From Cavia porcellus (taxonomy: Eukaryota > Chordata > Mammalia > Rodentia > Caviidae): a stretch of DNA of 64,000 nucleotides. Below are positions 35,601-47,800 of this stretch, one piece after another. Below the pieces are notes generated by a model. That model did not search any database. It saw only the letters and a program-made list of their open reading frames with translations, and was not told the origin of the DNA. A program made the position numbers and the translations under genes. Each line of letters opens with the position of its first letter. Position 1 is the stretch's first letter. The stretch spans positions 75,744,044-75,808,043 of the forward strand of contig NW_026947486.1 of NCBI RefSeq assembly GCF_034190915.1, written 5' to 3'.

Positions 35601-36125
35601 AAATGGCAAATAAATACATGAAAAAAATGTTCATCATTACTCATTAGAGAAATACAAATTAGAACAACACTGAGATTCCATCTCACTCTAGAAACAATGG
35701 CCAGGATCAAGAAAACTACCAACAACTAATGCTGGAGAGGCTGTGGAGAAAAAGGAACCGTCCTGCATTGTTAGTGGGAGTATAGACTGGTGCAACCACT
35801 GTGGAGATCAGTCTGGAGATTTCTCAAAAAGTTGAGATTGGAAGCCCCATTTGTTCCAATTATTCTACTTCTAGGCATATTCCCAGAAGAACTGAAAGAA
35901 TCATACCACGGTGATATATGTGCACCCATGTTTATAGCAGCACAATTTGTAATAGCCAGAGCTTGTAAACAACCTAAGTTTCCAAGAACTGAGGAATGGA
36001 TAACAAAGTTGTGGTATTTTTATACAACGGAGTACTACTCAGTTACAAAGAATGATCACATTGAGATATTTATAAATAAATGGATGCAACTTGAGACCAT
36101 ACTCATAAGCGAAATAAATCAGTTA
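32360..36125 (+). pseudogene. L1-B ORF2
   Basis: Endonuclease from ~32380, interrupted by a pure A49 tract (32560-32608), then GDLNISLTPRDRST (canonical GDFN is GDLN). RT with [13 protein letters not shown] (~33945), the FADD catalytic motif intact at 34469-34480, and the C-terminal region to 36125 (FPEELKESYHGDICAPMF). Frameshifts in every domain make it non-functional as read. Confidence 0.88.
32560..32608 (+). repeat. A49 tract inside the ORF2 endonuclease
   Basis: Other copies have a short 'cagaaaaaagcaagg' here (for example at 60702). In L1-B it is an uninterrupted run of 49 A. Confidence 0.95.
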
Positions 36126-37569
36126 CCTGTATGAATACCGTATAGTCTCCCTAGTGTAAGAAATGGTAAGAGTACATAAAAGTTTATGGTAATCGTGATT
36201 CCCCACTTCATTCCTTTGAAGGCTTATAATGTCTTTCATTCCTTAGTTGGAATAGTTTTATCCTGGGTTGTTTTATTTTATTATCCTTGATGGTATGAAC
36301 AGCTACTTTGAAGAAAATAAGACACTATAATAGCCAGTGCTGATTTAATATCATCTTGATTTGAAGTATTACCATACTTGTGTTCTTCTGTTTCCTTTGG
36401 TTCTATCATGTAGTATCTTATTGGACTTTATCATGTACGGTAGTATTAACAATTTTTTTATGGACAATGAGATAATATAGTAACTACTGTTCATTTTCTG
36501 TTATTTGGTTCTGAATGCCCTATAATAATTTCATCCTCTTTAATGGTTTTATATTATTTTGTTATGTTTGATACCATTGTGTATGAGTATGCTCAACTAA
36601 TTTTAAGGAAAGAGACATTATGGTAGCTACTGTTATATCGGGTTGTCTTGTGGTGAAATAATGTGTTGCTTAAATTGTTTTGTTTGGATCTGCTTTGTTA
36701 TGTTCTCTTTTATCTTAACTTCTTTAAAATAAAAAATTTTTAAAAACTTTTGCTCTAATGTGTCATTTTTGAATGAATCAAACAGTGATTATAAACTTTT
36801 GTTTAGTTGTTAAATTATTTTATTTTATAATTCAGTAAAATTTTTAAAAATTCCAAGTTTTTTACATAAGTTTGACACATCTAAAAATTTTGTCTAAGTA
36901 CAGACAGTCTACAACTTTCATGCTTTGAACTGATTTTTCAATTTTACAGTGGTACAAAAGTAATATACATTGAGTAGAAACCATTTTACTTTTAGCGCAA
37001 TATTCAATAAGCTACTTGAGATAGTCAACATTTTACTTATTATGTTAGGTGATACTGATCTACTGTAGGCTAATATAAGTGCTTGAGCACATTTAGATAG
37101 ATTATATGGAGCTATGTAAGTTAGGAGTATTAAATATATTTTCAATTCAAAATGCTTTCTGTTTATGATAGGTGTATTATAACATGACCTTCCATTGCAA
37201 GTTGAAAAGCATCTGATGTAAATTTAAAACTCGTATGTCAAGGAAATACGTCACTACTTAAAATATGGTATTTTAATTCCAAAAGTGGAGGAAGAGGTAA
37301 TCTGTGTTAAAAGAGCAGTCCTTCACAAGAAACAATTATGCCATCTATTTTTCTCATGTTTTGCATACAAGTGAGAACACAATCAGGTGCCAGTAATTTG
37401 TGACCTCTCCTCTACAGCATATTGTAAAATCTTGCATTCAATAACTTGGTGAGAAATGATGCTTCTATGTGAAGCCTTTTTTCATATTTATTTTACCAAA
37501 GTATATTTTAATAGCAGCAAAACTCTATGGAAATTGGGATATACATATATAGAAAATTTTTCATTAGTG

Positions 37570-37762
37570 ATCAAGTGTAGTAGTGCTTATCTATAAACCC
37601 AGGATTCTGGGATTATGAAGCAAGAGGACTGCAAATTCTAACCCAGTTTGTACAACTAAGTGATTTAGTGAGATTCTGCCTGAAAAAAAAAAAAAAAAGA
37701 TTAAAATGGTTGGTAATACAGCCCAGTATGAAAGTCCCTATTCAATTCTCAGCACCAAAAAC
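37570..37762 (+). mobile_element. Composite B1-ID SINE (old)
   Basis: 7SL-like left half (GTGTAGTAGTGCTTATCTATAA ... GTGAGATTCTGCCTG), an A16 linker, then an ID-like right half (ATACAGCCCAGTATGAAAG ... TTCTCAGCACC). This is the B1-dID architecture known from several rodent lineages. Confidence 0.75.
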
Positions 37763-38355
37763 AAGCACTGTTTAAGTACATTACATTCATTTTCTCCTTT
37801 ATTTCTCACACCAATTGTATGAACTGGGGACTAATATTTGGTCCTCTATTACAGTTGAGAATGCTGAGACATAGAGAGGTTCTGTCAATGGCCTGAGGTT
37901 TTATAATTGGTAAAGGACAAAGGAAGTATATTTAAATTCAAGGAGTATAAATTCAGAGCCTGTATTGTTGACCAAAATGCCATAACCTTGTATCTGAATA
38001 GTTCATTGATCTTGCTTTCATAAATAAAAGACTACCAAAAAATAAAGTTAGTTTTGACTGAATAGTGCAAGTCCAAGATTTACACTTGGGTCTTGACAAC
38101 TTCAGAGAATAAAAAACCTCTTTATCTCCAGTGAGGATATAAGTGGCCTTGGACCAGTCAGAAATAGAATCACTGGTTGTCTTATTAATGTGCACAATGC
38201 AAATTAAGTCATTGTAGCACAGCGATAGTTTTTGCCCACTTTCAACCAACTGATAAGTGGCCACCTATTTTATTTAATAAACACTACTTTGTTTTGTAAG
38301 AGGATTAGGCTACTGATTTTGGACAATATAAAGAGAGTGATAACATCTGTTCTTA

Positions 38356-38357
<2 letters not shown>

Positions 38358-38395
<38 letters not shown>

Positions 38396-38404
38396 GAGAG
38401 AGAG
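38358..38404 (+). repeat. (TA)n followed by (GA)n microsatellite
   Basis: About 34 bp of TA repeats followed by AAAGAGAGAGAGAGA. Confidence 0.95.
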
Positions 38405-38491
38405 AACAATGTACAGTGAGGTTCAAGTCTGTCATCTTATGACATTTATAAACATTGCTTTGTAAAATTTTTAATTAAAGAGAAAGAAACT

Positions 38492-38880
38492 TGTAGGGAG
38501 TGGCTCAGAATGGCTGCTGCTGCCCTGCCCCTCCCACCTGAGGGCATTTTGTGTGTCAGCCTACATTTCCCATGATCCTCCTCCCCTTGCCTACAGTGCG
38601 CATGACGTGAGCAACTTCCTGCTTCAGCCTACATCCCCCATAATCCTCTCCTGCTTATGTCATATATCCAGATGTGATGATGACCTATCAGACAACACTC
38701 CGTGCCCTCTTCCTGCCCCATTGGCCTGCCTCCACCCTATATAAGTTGTAGCCATTTTAAAAATAAATGAGACTTGAATGGAATCCCGCCAATTCCCGGC
38801 TTCTCTTTTCTCTTGCCCAGCCCTCCATCCCCATCCCTTCTCCAGGTGAAGGCCCACGGACTGATCCGCGGGATGGATCA
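38492..38880 (+). mobile_element. Class II-like (ERVK-type) solo LTR with 6-bp TSD
   Basis: 389 bp, TGTAGGGAGTGG ... GGGATGGATCA. TATA box CTATATAAG (38737-38745), poly(A) signal AATAAA (38762-38767), GC-richer than its surroundings. Perfect 6-bp duplication GAAACT (38486-38491, 38881-38886), the length usual for class II/betaretrovirus-like ERVs. No interior. Confidence 0.88.
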
Positions 38881-40028
38881 GAAACTAATATATTATTTCT
38901 ATGATGTTTATGACTTTCAATTTTCATAATTAAATTTTTAACAATGAAAGTAGCAGCATACACAGAAATCTGGATATTATAAACTCCATAAAGTTTCCAG
39001 AGTGTAGAAGCAATATTGAAATAAGGTTATTACTACTCAGTATGTCAGAGTGAGATTTTCTTTTCTTTTTTTTTTTATACCAGGGATCAAATTCTTGACT
39101 TTGCTCTTGCCAGACAGGTGCTGTACCAGTGAGCTATATCCTTGGCTCCAGAGTGGGATTTTCAATGTGAAGGCCACTGAGGTAAAGAACCCTTGTTACC
39201 ACGTGGAAGATCCACTTAAATTCATTTCCTTAGAGTTTTCCTTTGAGTCTTGGACCCCATGAAACCAGTATAATATGATGGGCCTACTGATCCTTCCAAA
39301 CTGGAAGAAACTTATTTTCGAGGACCAGACAGTATGAAGGAGGAGTCCAAGAGAAAGAAATTCCAAGTAAATAGCTTAAATCAGTTTTGTTTTAGACTTT
39401 AGGAGGAGCTAGAACACTTGCCATAGGGTAGTTTTTTGGTAACTTTAAGAATAAAAACTTTAGATCCTAAAGCAAAACCCTACTTCTCATTCAGTTGTAT
39501 AGCCAAAATCAGGTCACAAACTTCCTAAGGTTTAAACTTCTTGTATTTAAATTGTAAAAGACATAAAAACCTATCTTTTTGGATGTTGTGAACATTGAGT
39601 TATATGACTTAATAGCTTCACACATGAAAGACATTAATTATTGATTGTGGAAATGTATTTATCACTTAAAATGTTCTCACAGGTCAAAATTGTAGTATCT
39701 TGCTAAGGATAAAAGAAGATTTAGGTGAAAGGACAAAACTCAACAGAACAATGATAAATTTAGAATCAACAGAGAGCTTTTTTGTAACATAGAGGCTGTA
39801 AGCATACACACCTTAATTTCAACAATGACTATATTGCTCAAAGTACAAATGGAATAATCTTTTAGAATTTTCTTTAGAGCCTATGAACCAAAAACACAAT
39901 AAAAAGAATTCTGAAAGGAAAAGAAACTGCTCAAAAGGAAAGAACAACTGTGACAGGGGAAGAGATGAAATAATGAAGGCAAAAGATTATATACACATAC
40001 AGATATGCATCCATATATATACACACAC
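38881..40028. other. No gene recognised apart from a SINE
   Basis: AT-rich, short ORFs only. Contains the SINE at 39061-39147. Confidence 0.4.
39061..39147 (-). mobile_element. ID-type SINE
   Basis: T-rich tail then GATCAAATTCTTGAC and CCAGTGAGCTATATCC on the complementary strand of the tRNA-like head. Near-perfect duplication CAGAGTGAGATTTTC / CAGAGTGGGATTTTC (39046-39060, 39148-39162). Confidence 0.9.
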
Positions 40029-40041
40029 AAGATAGATAGAT

Positions 40042-40280
40042 GGATGTGAGGATGATCTGGCTGTGACATCTATTACCCTATTGATTGCCAGGTTTGATTC
40101 GGCTGATCTGGCTGGTTAGGCAGGTGTCCCCTTCCTCCCTCAGCAATCCATGTACATCCTTCCTGAAGCTGCACGCTCCATCAAAGAGGACCACCACCCC
40201 CAATAGAGGAGGATCCTTCCTTGGTCAAGGTTATACGAGTAGCTGTGCTCCCCTGCTAGAACCTCCAAACAAGCTCTCAA
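40042..40280 (+). pseudogene. RN7SK: 7SK small nuclear RNA retropseudogene, 3'-truncated
   Basis: Starts GGATGTGAGGATGATCTGGC, the 5' end of 7SK RNA (the pol III RNA that holds P-TEFb inactive in the 7SK snRNP). It continues with TTGATTCGGCTGATCTGGCT, GGTGTCCCCTTCCTCCCTCA and GCTCCCCTGCTAGAACCTCC, covering about the first 240 of ~330 nt. The last stem-loop and terminator are missing. A duplication AAGATAGATAGAT (40029-40041, 40279-40291) fits L1-mediated insertion, although it overlaps a GATA-rich context. Scattered substitutions and the absent 3' part argue against a functional gene. Confidence 0.9.
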
Positions 40281-40291
40281 GATAGATAGAT

Positions 40292-40820
40292 ATACTACTA
40301 ATCTCTGTTAGGTCATCAAAAAGAACAGTTTGCACTTTCACTGTTTGAAAGTTTGATCATTTTTTCACGCCGGTATCTTGTAATCTGAACAACTAATTTG
40401 ATGATAACAATATGAAATATATTAACTGGTGTTAATCTATTATTTTTTGAAATTCTGTATCATTATTTTTATTCTTACTTTGATTTAAAATAAAAAGAAA
40501 TGATCATTTTTTAAAAAGATTCTATTGGGAATTACAGCTTGATTTTCCTATTAACCAGCTTGAATGTTCACTTATACTCCAATCTTGATTACAAACTCTT
40601 TTTGGAAGTTTTCCTAACTCCTCGGACAACGTTTCCCACAGAGAAATCATTAAAAGTTTATATGATTCTAATCAAAACTGACCATCTTGTTTATTATATT
40701 TCTTTGTCAAATTTCAGATCATTACCAGGTAATTTCTTTTTTAAAGAAATAGCAGTAGTCATTTTGACCTGATCTTAAGGATAAGCAGTTTAATGAAAGA
40801 AACCAGAAGAGTACAAGATG
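40292..40820. other. AT-rich, nothing recognised
   Basis: No coding or repeat landmark beyond short chance ORFs. Confidence 0.4.
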
Positions 40821-40821
40821 T

Positions 40822-40960
40822 GATCTGCCCAGCACTTGGGAGGCTAAGACAGGAGGATTTTGGCAAGTTCAAGACCACTCTGGGCTACAAAGTGAGCTCA
40901 AGGCCAGCCTGAACTACATAGTGAGACCCTGCCTCAAAAAGATTTTTAAAAAGAAAAAAG
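40822..40960 (+). mobile_element. B1 SINE with internal duplication
   Basis: GCCCAGCACTTGGGAGGCTAAG ... GTGAGACCCTGCCTCAAAAA is the 7SL-derived B1 body. The segment 'gggctacaaagtgagctcaagg' followed by 'cagcctgaactacatagtgag' shows the internal duplication typical of B1. The 5' end (pol III A box) is missing. Confidence 0.85.
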
Positions 40961-41365
40961 AAAACAAACAAACAGAATATGATCTGTGTTGGACCCAGGA
41001 TATCTTGCATTTCCCAAGAGATAGTTATTATTCTACTAATCTAAAAGATTCAATTTATTATCAGATGCTTTTGCAATTGAGGGTAAAAAGCCACAAAGAC
41101 ACCAAGAAAGGAATATGTATAACATATATAGAGATTGACAATTAGCCCACTTTTACTGAAGCAAAATGTTCCTGCTGAAGTATAATGAGAAATAAGTATA
41201 AAGATTTGGGATTTTATCATGGAAGGGTTGAAACAGTGGGCTAATGAATTTTGGTTTATTCAATATAAAATAACAAACCTATTGACCACTTTGATCCTGC
41301 AAATAACACTAAGTAATAAATAATTAGGAATTTTTCAAGGGAGAGGTTTAAAGGGAATAGACTTC

Positions 41366-41422
41366 AGGACCTTTCACACTCTAAGCATGTGGTCTCCCGC
41401 TAAGCTACATCACCAGGCCTGG
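41366..41422 (-). mobile_element. Old ID SINE remnant
   Basis: ACTCTAAGCATGTGGTCTCC and CGCTAAGCTACATCACCAGG are the complement of an ID head. No tail preserved. Confidence 0.6.
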
Positions 41423-41609
41423 AATCCTTTACAGAGGATACTAAGCTACTGATACTAAGAGCAAGAAGTTCTTGTTTGCTATTATACAGTTGGGTGACTA
41501 CAGATAACTGTTTACATTTCAAAGCAGGGTAGGAAAAAATTGGATTTTGAATATTTTTTACTGCAAAAAAAATGCCTGAGGAGGTAGATATATTTATATG
41601 TTTCTGAAT

Positions 41610-41632
41610 AATATATATACATATACATATAC

Positions 41633-41665
<33 letters not shown>

Positions 41666-41668
41666 TAT
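41610..41668 (+). repeat. (TA)n/(CA)n compound microsatellite
   Basis: Alternating TATATA, CATATA and CACACA runs. Confidence 0.95.
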
Positions 41669-41790
41669 CACGTGGCTCCCCATAAATATGTATCATTTTT
41701 ATATATTATCTAACAAAATTTAATAAATGGGAAAAACAGAAATGAGAAAGTAGTGACATAGCTTCAAATTACTAAAAAAAGAAAATAGTA

Positions 41791-41983
41791 AGCTAGATGT
41801 AATGTGCCATTACACCTGAAATCTCAGCACCCTCAGAGGCAGGGTCAGAAGGAACACAAGCTTGAGCCCAGCCTTGGCAGTTGAGTGACTAAGCAAGATA
41901 CTGTCATAAAACAATTTTTAAAAAAACTTTTAACATGACTGGGAACACAACTCAGTGTGAAGACCCTAGTTCCAATCCCCAGT

Positions 41984-42024
<41 letters not shown>
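41791..42024 (+). mobile_element. Composite B1-ID SINE with long A tail
   Basis: Left 7SL-like half (ATGTGCCATTACACCTGAAATC ... AAGATACTGTCATAAAAC), then ID-like half (ACTGGGAACACAACTCAGTG ... CAATCCCCAGTAGC) and an A-tail of ~38 nt (41987-42023). Confidence 0.8.
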
Positions 42025-42025
<1 letters not shown>

Positions 42026-42115
42026 CTTAAACAAACAAACTAACAAAAAAATCCAAACCAAATGACCAGATCATAATTCTACACACATAGAAAATATTGA
42101 TTTACTAGTCAGTTT

Positions 42116-42212
42116 GGAAACGAGAGTGTAGCTCAGTAGCAGAACACTTGCTTAGCATGTGCGAGGTCCTGAGTTTGAGCTTCAGCGTAGGAAAGGGAAA
42201 AAAAAAAAAAAA
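42116..42212 (+). mobile_element. ID-type SINE (older subfamily)
   Basis: GAGTGTAGCTCAGTAGCAGA ... GCATGTGCGAGGTCCTGAGT and an A tail. It has the GCATGTGCGAGG anticodon-side sequence of classical ID elements, unlike the copies at 2971 and 3368. Confidence 0.88.
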
Positions 42213-42489
42213 GACAGAAAATTTTAGACCAGAAAACTGTCAACAGGAGACACAGGTGAGAAATAAAATAAAGAAGATATTTACACAGAAGAAAAATTTA
42301 GCAAAGTGAAAATGCAGAATGGTAAAAAAAACAGCAACAAAAGGGCATATATGTGGGCATGCCAAAATTATTATTGATTATTAAGTTACAAACATTTTAA
42401 TAATATTTATAACAATAACCAAAGTACTGAGTGGTTTTGAAACAATATTCATGACAAAAACAACATCGAACCAATGTGAAGAGAATGTC

Positions 42490-42711
42490 TGAAATTGCAG
42501 GCAAAATGGTACATTATAAAGTATTCAGAAAGGCTACACAAAAAAAGAGAACAAGAAAAGATTATTCAGCAGCTACCTAAGCTAATTGGAGTTAGAAAAA
42601 TGCTAGAAGTTAACACAGTATTATTAATCTTCATAGAAATCATGACAGAAAATTTCCAAAATATGAGAAGAGTTCAACATACAAGTAAGGAAAGTTATCA
42701 GAATACAAATT
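42490..42711 (+). pseudogene. L1 ORF1 fragment
   Basis: Frame at 42495-42737 has IIQQL (end of coiled coil) and IEIMTENFQNMRR (RRM end), the ORF1p signature. Truncated at both sides; the frame runs out into the SINE. Confidence 0.7.
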
Positions 42712-42797
42712 CTTTTTGTGTGTGTGCCAGAGTTTGAACTCATGACCTCGTGTTTGCCAAGCAGGCACTTACACCACTGAGCTAAACCCCCGGCCCC
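42712..42797 (-). mobile_element. ID-type SINE
   Basis: Complement of the tRNA-like head: GTTTGAACTCATGACC then CCACTGAGCTAAACCCCCGG. Its T-rich tail is short (CTTTTTGTGTGTGTG). Confidence 0.9.
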
Positions 42798-43209
42798 AAA
42801 ACCAAAATTTTAAAAGTAGTTGGAAACAAAAAAAATCACATAGAAAAGTAAACTCATTAAAATAGGAGCATAGGCTGCAGCTGCCTCAGGGGGAGAATCA
42901 CCCGCATCTCCTGAGGTCCTAGCCATGTTGGAACTTAGGGTGTTGGGAAACCAAGCAACCACATAGTGGATGCTCCCAATTTGGTGCATATATATTTAAG
43001 ATTGTTATCTCTTCCTTTTGAAGTTTTCTGCTGCATAGTATGTAGCGATTTTGTCTCTTTTGGTGATTCTTGATTTGAGGTTCATATTGTCTGTTTTTAT
43101 TCTATTGGTGTTCTTGAAGTCATAGTTATTTTTTATGTCTATCTAGAATATTTTTTAGCATTCTTTGCAGGGTTGGTTTGGTGGTCATGAAGTTCTTCAG
43201 CTGTTCTTT

Positions 43210-43607
43210 TTTTTATTTAAAGAGAAAAACAAAACAAAACAGTAAAAGGTACAAGTAATACAGAATTTCAAGAGAAAAAAATATACAGTAAGCAATCACT
43301 AGTTAATAGATTATATATTGTCATCTCAGAAACAGTTGTCCAGATTACAAAATTAAAGCATACAAAGTGGACATTAATACAGTGAGATTGCAGACAGTTC
43401 TGTTCAATGATGCAGCAAAAACTCAGTTATATGGTTTTCAATCCTACACACTTAAATATACATGCAATTGTATCCTTTAGATCACTTTATTTCCTCTCTT
43501 TTTTACAATAACAATTACACATTTTGGGTTTTATTACTCCCACAGTTCTTATAACTTCTTTGAAGAGGAAAAAACAACCAAAAATCCCCAAAACAAAACA
43601 ACAACAA

Positions 43608-43653
<46 letters not shown>

Positions 43654-44820
43654 CAATGTGACAAAGCAAAACAGAGTCAGTTAGAACAGGAAGATGGACA
43701 TAGTATATAATGCAAAAAGAGATTACCAGGTGATCAACCATGGTTACCATTATGCCTCTTGCTATCTTAAAAAGAGTTGCCTATATCATCTGGTATAATA
43801 GAATTGAACAAAGCAGTACAGAACAAGACCAATAAAACCCACATTGGAGACCTTACAGGACTTCCAAAGAAGATAATATTCAAACCATAATAGGCATCAT
43901 AGAATATCTTGTTGCCTTCAAAGTGGTTGCCTATACCCTTAAACTTGATACTATTAAACAAAGCAGAATATAATAAAATCAGTCAGAACATGTGGAGAAC
44001 AATACAGGGGTTCAAATCAGGTTAATAGGAAAACAAAAAAGTCACTATACTATATCTCACTATTTTTAATTTAGTTTTCCCTTAATTAAAAGAAAATAAG
44101 AAATAAATTAATTTTTAAAAAAGAAAAAAAGAGGGAGATTGAGATAAAAGGGGACATATCAATAGAACAACACAGGTCAGAACAGAACAATTTAAGCATC
44201 ATTGTGTTTCACAACCAGATATCTTGACATTAATAGTAGTTACCATAGTGTCTCTTTCCTTGAAATATTTGAGTATAACTTCATATACTATAGCATCAGA
44301 CTTATCAAGACAGTGTGAAACCATTCAAGAGAATGAAAGTATTGCAAGGTATTTAGAACCACATAACACAAACTGAAAAATGGTTTCTATATTATCTCTG
44401 CCTATAAAAAATTTTGTTTATACTATTGCATATATAAAATATAGTAAGATACAACATGTTAAAACCAATGGAAACAGACGAACAACTTGATGGGGCTTCA
44501 AAACAGGATGATATTAAGTCAGCACTAGCTATTACACTGTCTTATTTTTTTCAAAATAGCTATTCATACTATCACAGACAATAAAATCAAACAATCCAGA
44601 TTAAAACCATTCCAATTAATGAGTGAAAACATTATATGGCTTCAAACCAGTATGACTGGGAATCATGATTACCACGTACTTTTATGTATTCTTATCATTT
44701 CTTACACAAGGGAAACTATTCGGTATTTATACATGTCAGTTTGATTTATTTCACTTATGAGTATGGTCTCAAGCTGTGTCCATTTATGTATAAATGTCTC
44801 AAGGTGATCATTATTTATAA
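43210..44820 (-). other. L1-C 3'UTR: ~148-bp repeats then hAT-like tail
   Basis: Minus strand: type I module (44820-~44090) ending like the L1-B and N1 3' ends (CTTTTATCTCAATC), then a second module (~44060-43210). Repeat units share GTTGCCTATA and AACAAAGCAG marks at 43771 and 43919 (148 bp apart). A ~40-nt A run lies at 43611-43651 (plus strand). The last ~230 bp matches the interior of the hAT element at 19326-19623 and the 54393-55216 insertion. Confidence 0.7.
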
Positions 44821-47800
44821 CTAATATTCCATTGTATAAAAATACCACAACTTTTTTATCCATTCCTCAGTTGATGAACACTTAGGTTGTTTCCAAGATC
44901 TGGCAATTACAAATTGTGCTGGTATAAACATGGGTGCACATATATCACTGTGGTATGATGCTTTCAGTTCTTCTGGGAATATGCCTAGAAATGGAATAGC
45001 TGGGTAAATGGGGTCTTCCAGTCCCAGCTTTCTGAGAAATCTCCAGACTGACCTCCACAGTGGTTGCACTAGTCTACACTCCCACCAACAGTGCAGGAGA
45101 GTTCCTTTTCCCCCACAGCCTCTCCAGCATTTATTGTTGGTGGTTTTCTTGATCTTGGCCATTCTTTCAGGAGTGAGATGAAATCTCAGTGTGGTTTTAA
45201 TTTGCATTTTTCTAATGACTAACGATGAACATTTTTTCATGTATTTATATGCCATTTGTATTTCTTCATCTGAGAATTGTGTATTCATTTCAGATGTCCA
45301 TTTTTGGATTTGGTCTTTGAATATTGGGGGTCAGATTTTTTAAAATTCTTTATGTGTTTTAGACAGAAATCCTTTGTCTGAGGGACAGTTCACTAAGATT
45401 TTTTTCCCAGTTTGTGGGTTTTCTTTTCACTATGTTAGAGATTTCTTTTGACGTACAGAAACTTTTTAATAAGAAGTGGTCCCAGTTATTGAATCTGGGA
45501 AGTATTTCCTGTGCAATTTGAGTCTTGTTCATTAATTCTCTACTTACCCCTATGTCTTCAAGGTTTTTACCCAATTTGTCTTCCAATAGATTTAGTGTTT
45601 CTCTTTTAATATTTAGATCTTTAATCCATATAGATTTTATTTTAGTATATGACGATAGGCATGGGTCTAGTTTTAGTTTTCGGCATATGGAGAGCCAGTT
45701 TTTCCAAAACCATTTATTAAAGAGACTGTCATTCTTCCAGTGAACATGTTTGGCCTCTTTATCAAAGATAAGGTGGTTGAGTGTGTTTGTAGTTGTGGTT
45801 GTATCTTCTAATCTTTTCCACTGATCTTCGGCTCTGTTTTGATTCCAATACCATGTTGATTTTACTACAGTTGCTTTGTAGTATAACTTCAAGTCAGGGA
45901 TTGTGATGCCTCCTGCCTTGCCTTTGCTGCTTAGAACTGTATTTGCTATTCTAGATCTCTTTTTGCTCCAGATGAATTTTAGGAGTGATTTCTCAAGATC
46001 TATGAAGTATGTTGATGGTATTTTTATCGGGATTGCATTGAATCTGTATAATTTTTTGGGAGAATGGCCATTTTCACAATATTTATTCTTCCTATCCATG
46101 AGCAAGGGATGTCTTTCCATTTTCTGAGATCATCTTCAATTTCATTTTTCAGTGTATTATAATTTTCCCTGTATAGGTCTTTCACTACTTTCATGAGAGT
46201 AATTCCTAAATATTTCATTTTTTTGGTTGCTAGTGTGAAGGGTGTGGCTTCTTTTATTTCTCTCTCTGTGATTTTGTTGTTAGTGTATAGGAGTGCTATT
46301 GATTTTTGAGTATTGATTTTGTATCCAGCCACATTACTGAATTTATTTATTATATCTAGGAGTCTTTCAATGGAGTTTTGGGGGTCTTCTATGTAGAGTA
46401 TCATATTATCTGCAAATAATGATAATTTAACTTCTTCTTTTCCTATCTTTATGCCTTTTATTTCTCTCTCTTGTCTAATTGCTCTGGCTAGTATTTCCAG
46501 TACTATATTAAACAGGAGTGGTGATAAGGGACATCCTTGGACTGTGCCTGATTTTAAAGTACAGGCCTTCAATTTTTGGCCATGTAATATGATACTGCCT
46601 GTTGGTTTGTCATAAATGGCCTTTATTATGTTGAGGTAAAGACCATCTATTCCAATTTTCTGCAAGGTTCTTATCATAAATGCATGTTGGACCTTATGAA
46701 AAGCTTTTCTGCATCTGTAGAAATGATCATGTGATTCTTACTTTTGACTCTATTGATATGGTGGATTACATTTATTGATTAACGAATGTTGAACCATCCC
46801 TGCATACCTGGGATGAATCCCACTTGGTTGTGGTGGCAAATCATCTTCTTGATGATTTTCTGCATTCTATTTGCCAATATTTTATTGAGGATTTTTGCAT
46901 CTGTGTTCAATAGGGAGATTGGTCTGTAGTTCTCTTTTTCAGTTGGGTCTTTCTCAGGTTTGGGTACTAGAGTAATATTTGCTTCCAGGAATGACTTAGG
47001 AAGGATTGCTTCCCTTTCAATTTCATTGAAGAGTTTGAGGAGTGTTGGCATTAGGTCTTCTTTGTATTTCTTGTAGAATTCTGCAGTGAATCCATCTGGG
47101 CCTGAGCTCTTCTTTGTAGGTAAGGACTTAATTACATTTTCACTTTCATTAATAGAAATTGGGTTATTCAGCAGTTTTACATCTTCTTACCTAGCTTTGG
47201 TATTTCATACGCTTCTAGGAATCTGTCTATTTCTTCTGTGTTATCAAATCTTTGAGAGTAGAGGTTTTTGAAATAGGTGTTGATGATCTTCTGTATTTCT
47301 ATTGGTTCTGTAGTGATTACGCTGTTTTCATCCCTTATTGCATGAATTTGAGCTTTTTCTTCCTTTTTTTTATAAGGTTGGCTAGGGGCTTATTGATTTT
47401 ATTTCTTCTTTCAAAGAACCAACTCTTTGATTCATTGATTTTTTGGATTGTTTTCTTAGTCTCTATTGCATTGATTTCTGCACTGATTTTTATCATTTCC
47501 TCTCTTATTTTGGCTTTTTCTTGACTTGCTCTTCTTTTTCGAGATGTTTGAGGTGTAACATCACGTTATTTATTTGCATTCATTCTGTTTTCCTGATGTG
47601 GGAACTCAGGTGCAATAAATTTTCCTCTAAGGACAGCTTTCATTGCATCCCACAGATTCTGGTAAGTTGTATTTGTGTTTTCATTTGTTTGTAGGTATTG
47701 TTTAATTTCTTCTTTAATTTCCTCTGTGACCCACTGATTACTCAAGAGTGTGTTATTCAGTTTCCATGTGTTTGTGGGATTTTTGCAGTATCTTTTATCA

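Larger units (their letters stand above)
30630..36770 (+). mobile_element. L1-B: long plus-strand L1 with 171-bp monomers
   Basis: 5'UTR monomers (30630-31170), ORF1 (~31255-32280), ORF2 (~32360-36125) and a 3'UTR ending in CTTTAAAATAAAAA at ~36745. All parts are present in order, but both ORFs have many frameshifts. The RT active-site FADD is still readable (34469-34480). No clean target duplication was found, so the exact ends are uncertain. Confidence 0.85.
36771..38491. other. AT-rich interval, mainly unassigned
   Basis: Apart from the composite SINE (37570-37762) and the (TA)n/(GA)n run, I see no gene or element. Confidence 0.4.

Noticed and set aside
45525..46127. Plus-strand ORFs opposite L1-C ORF2
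   Set aside because: Antisense shadows of the minus-strand ORF2, repeated in other L1 copies.
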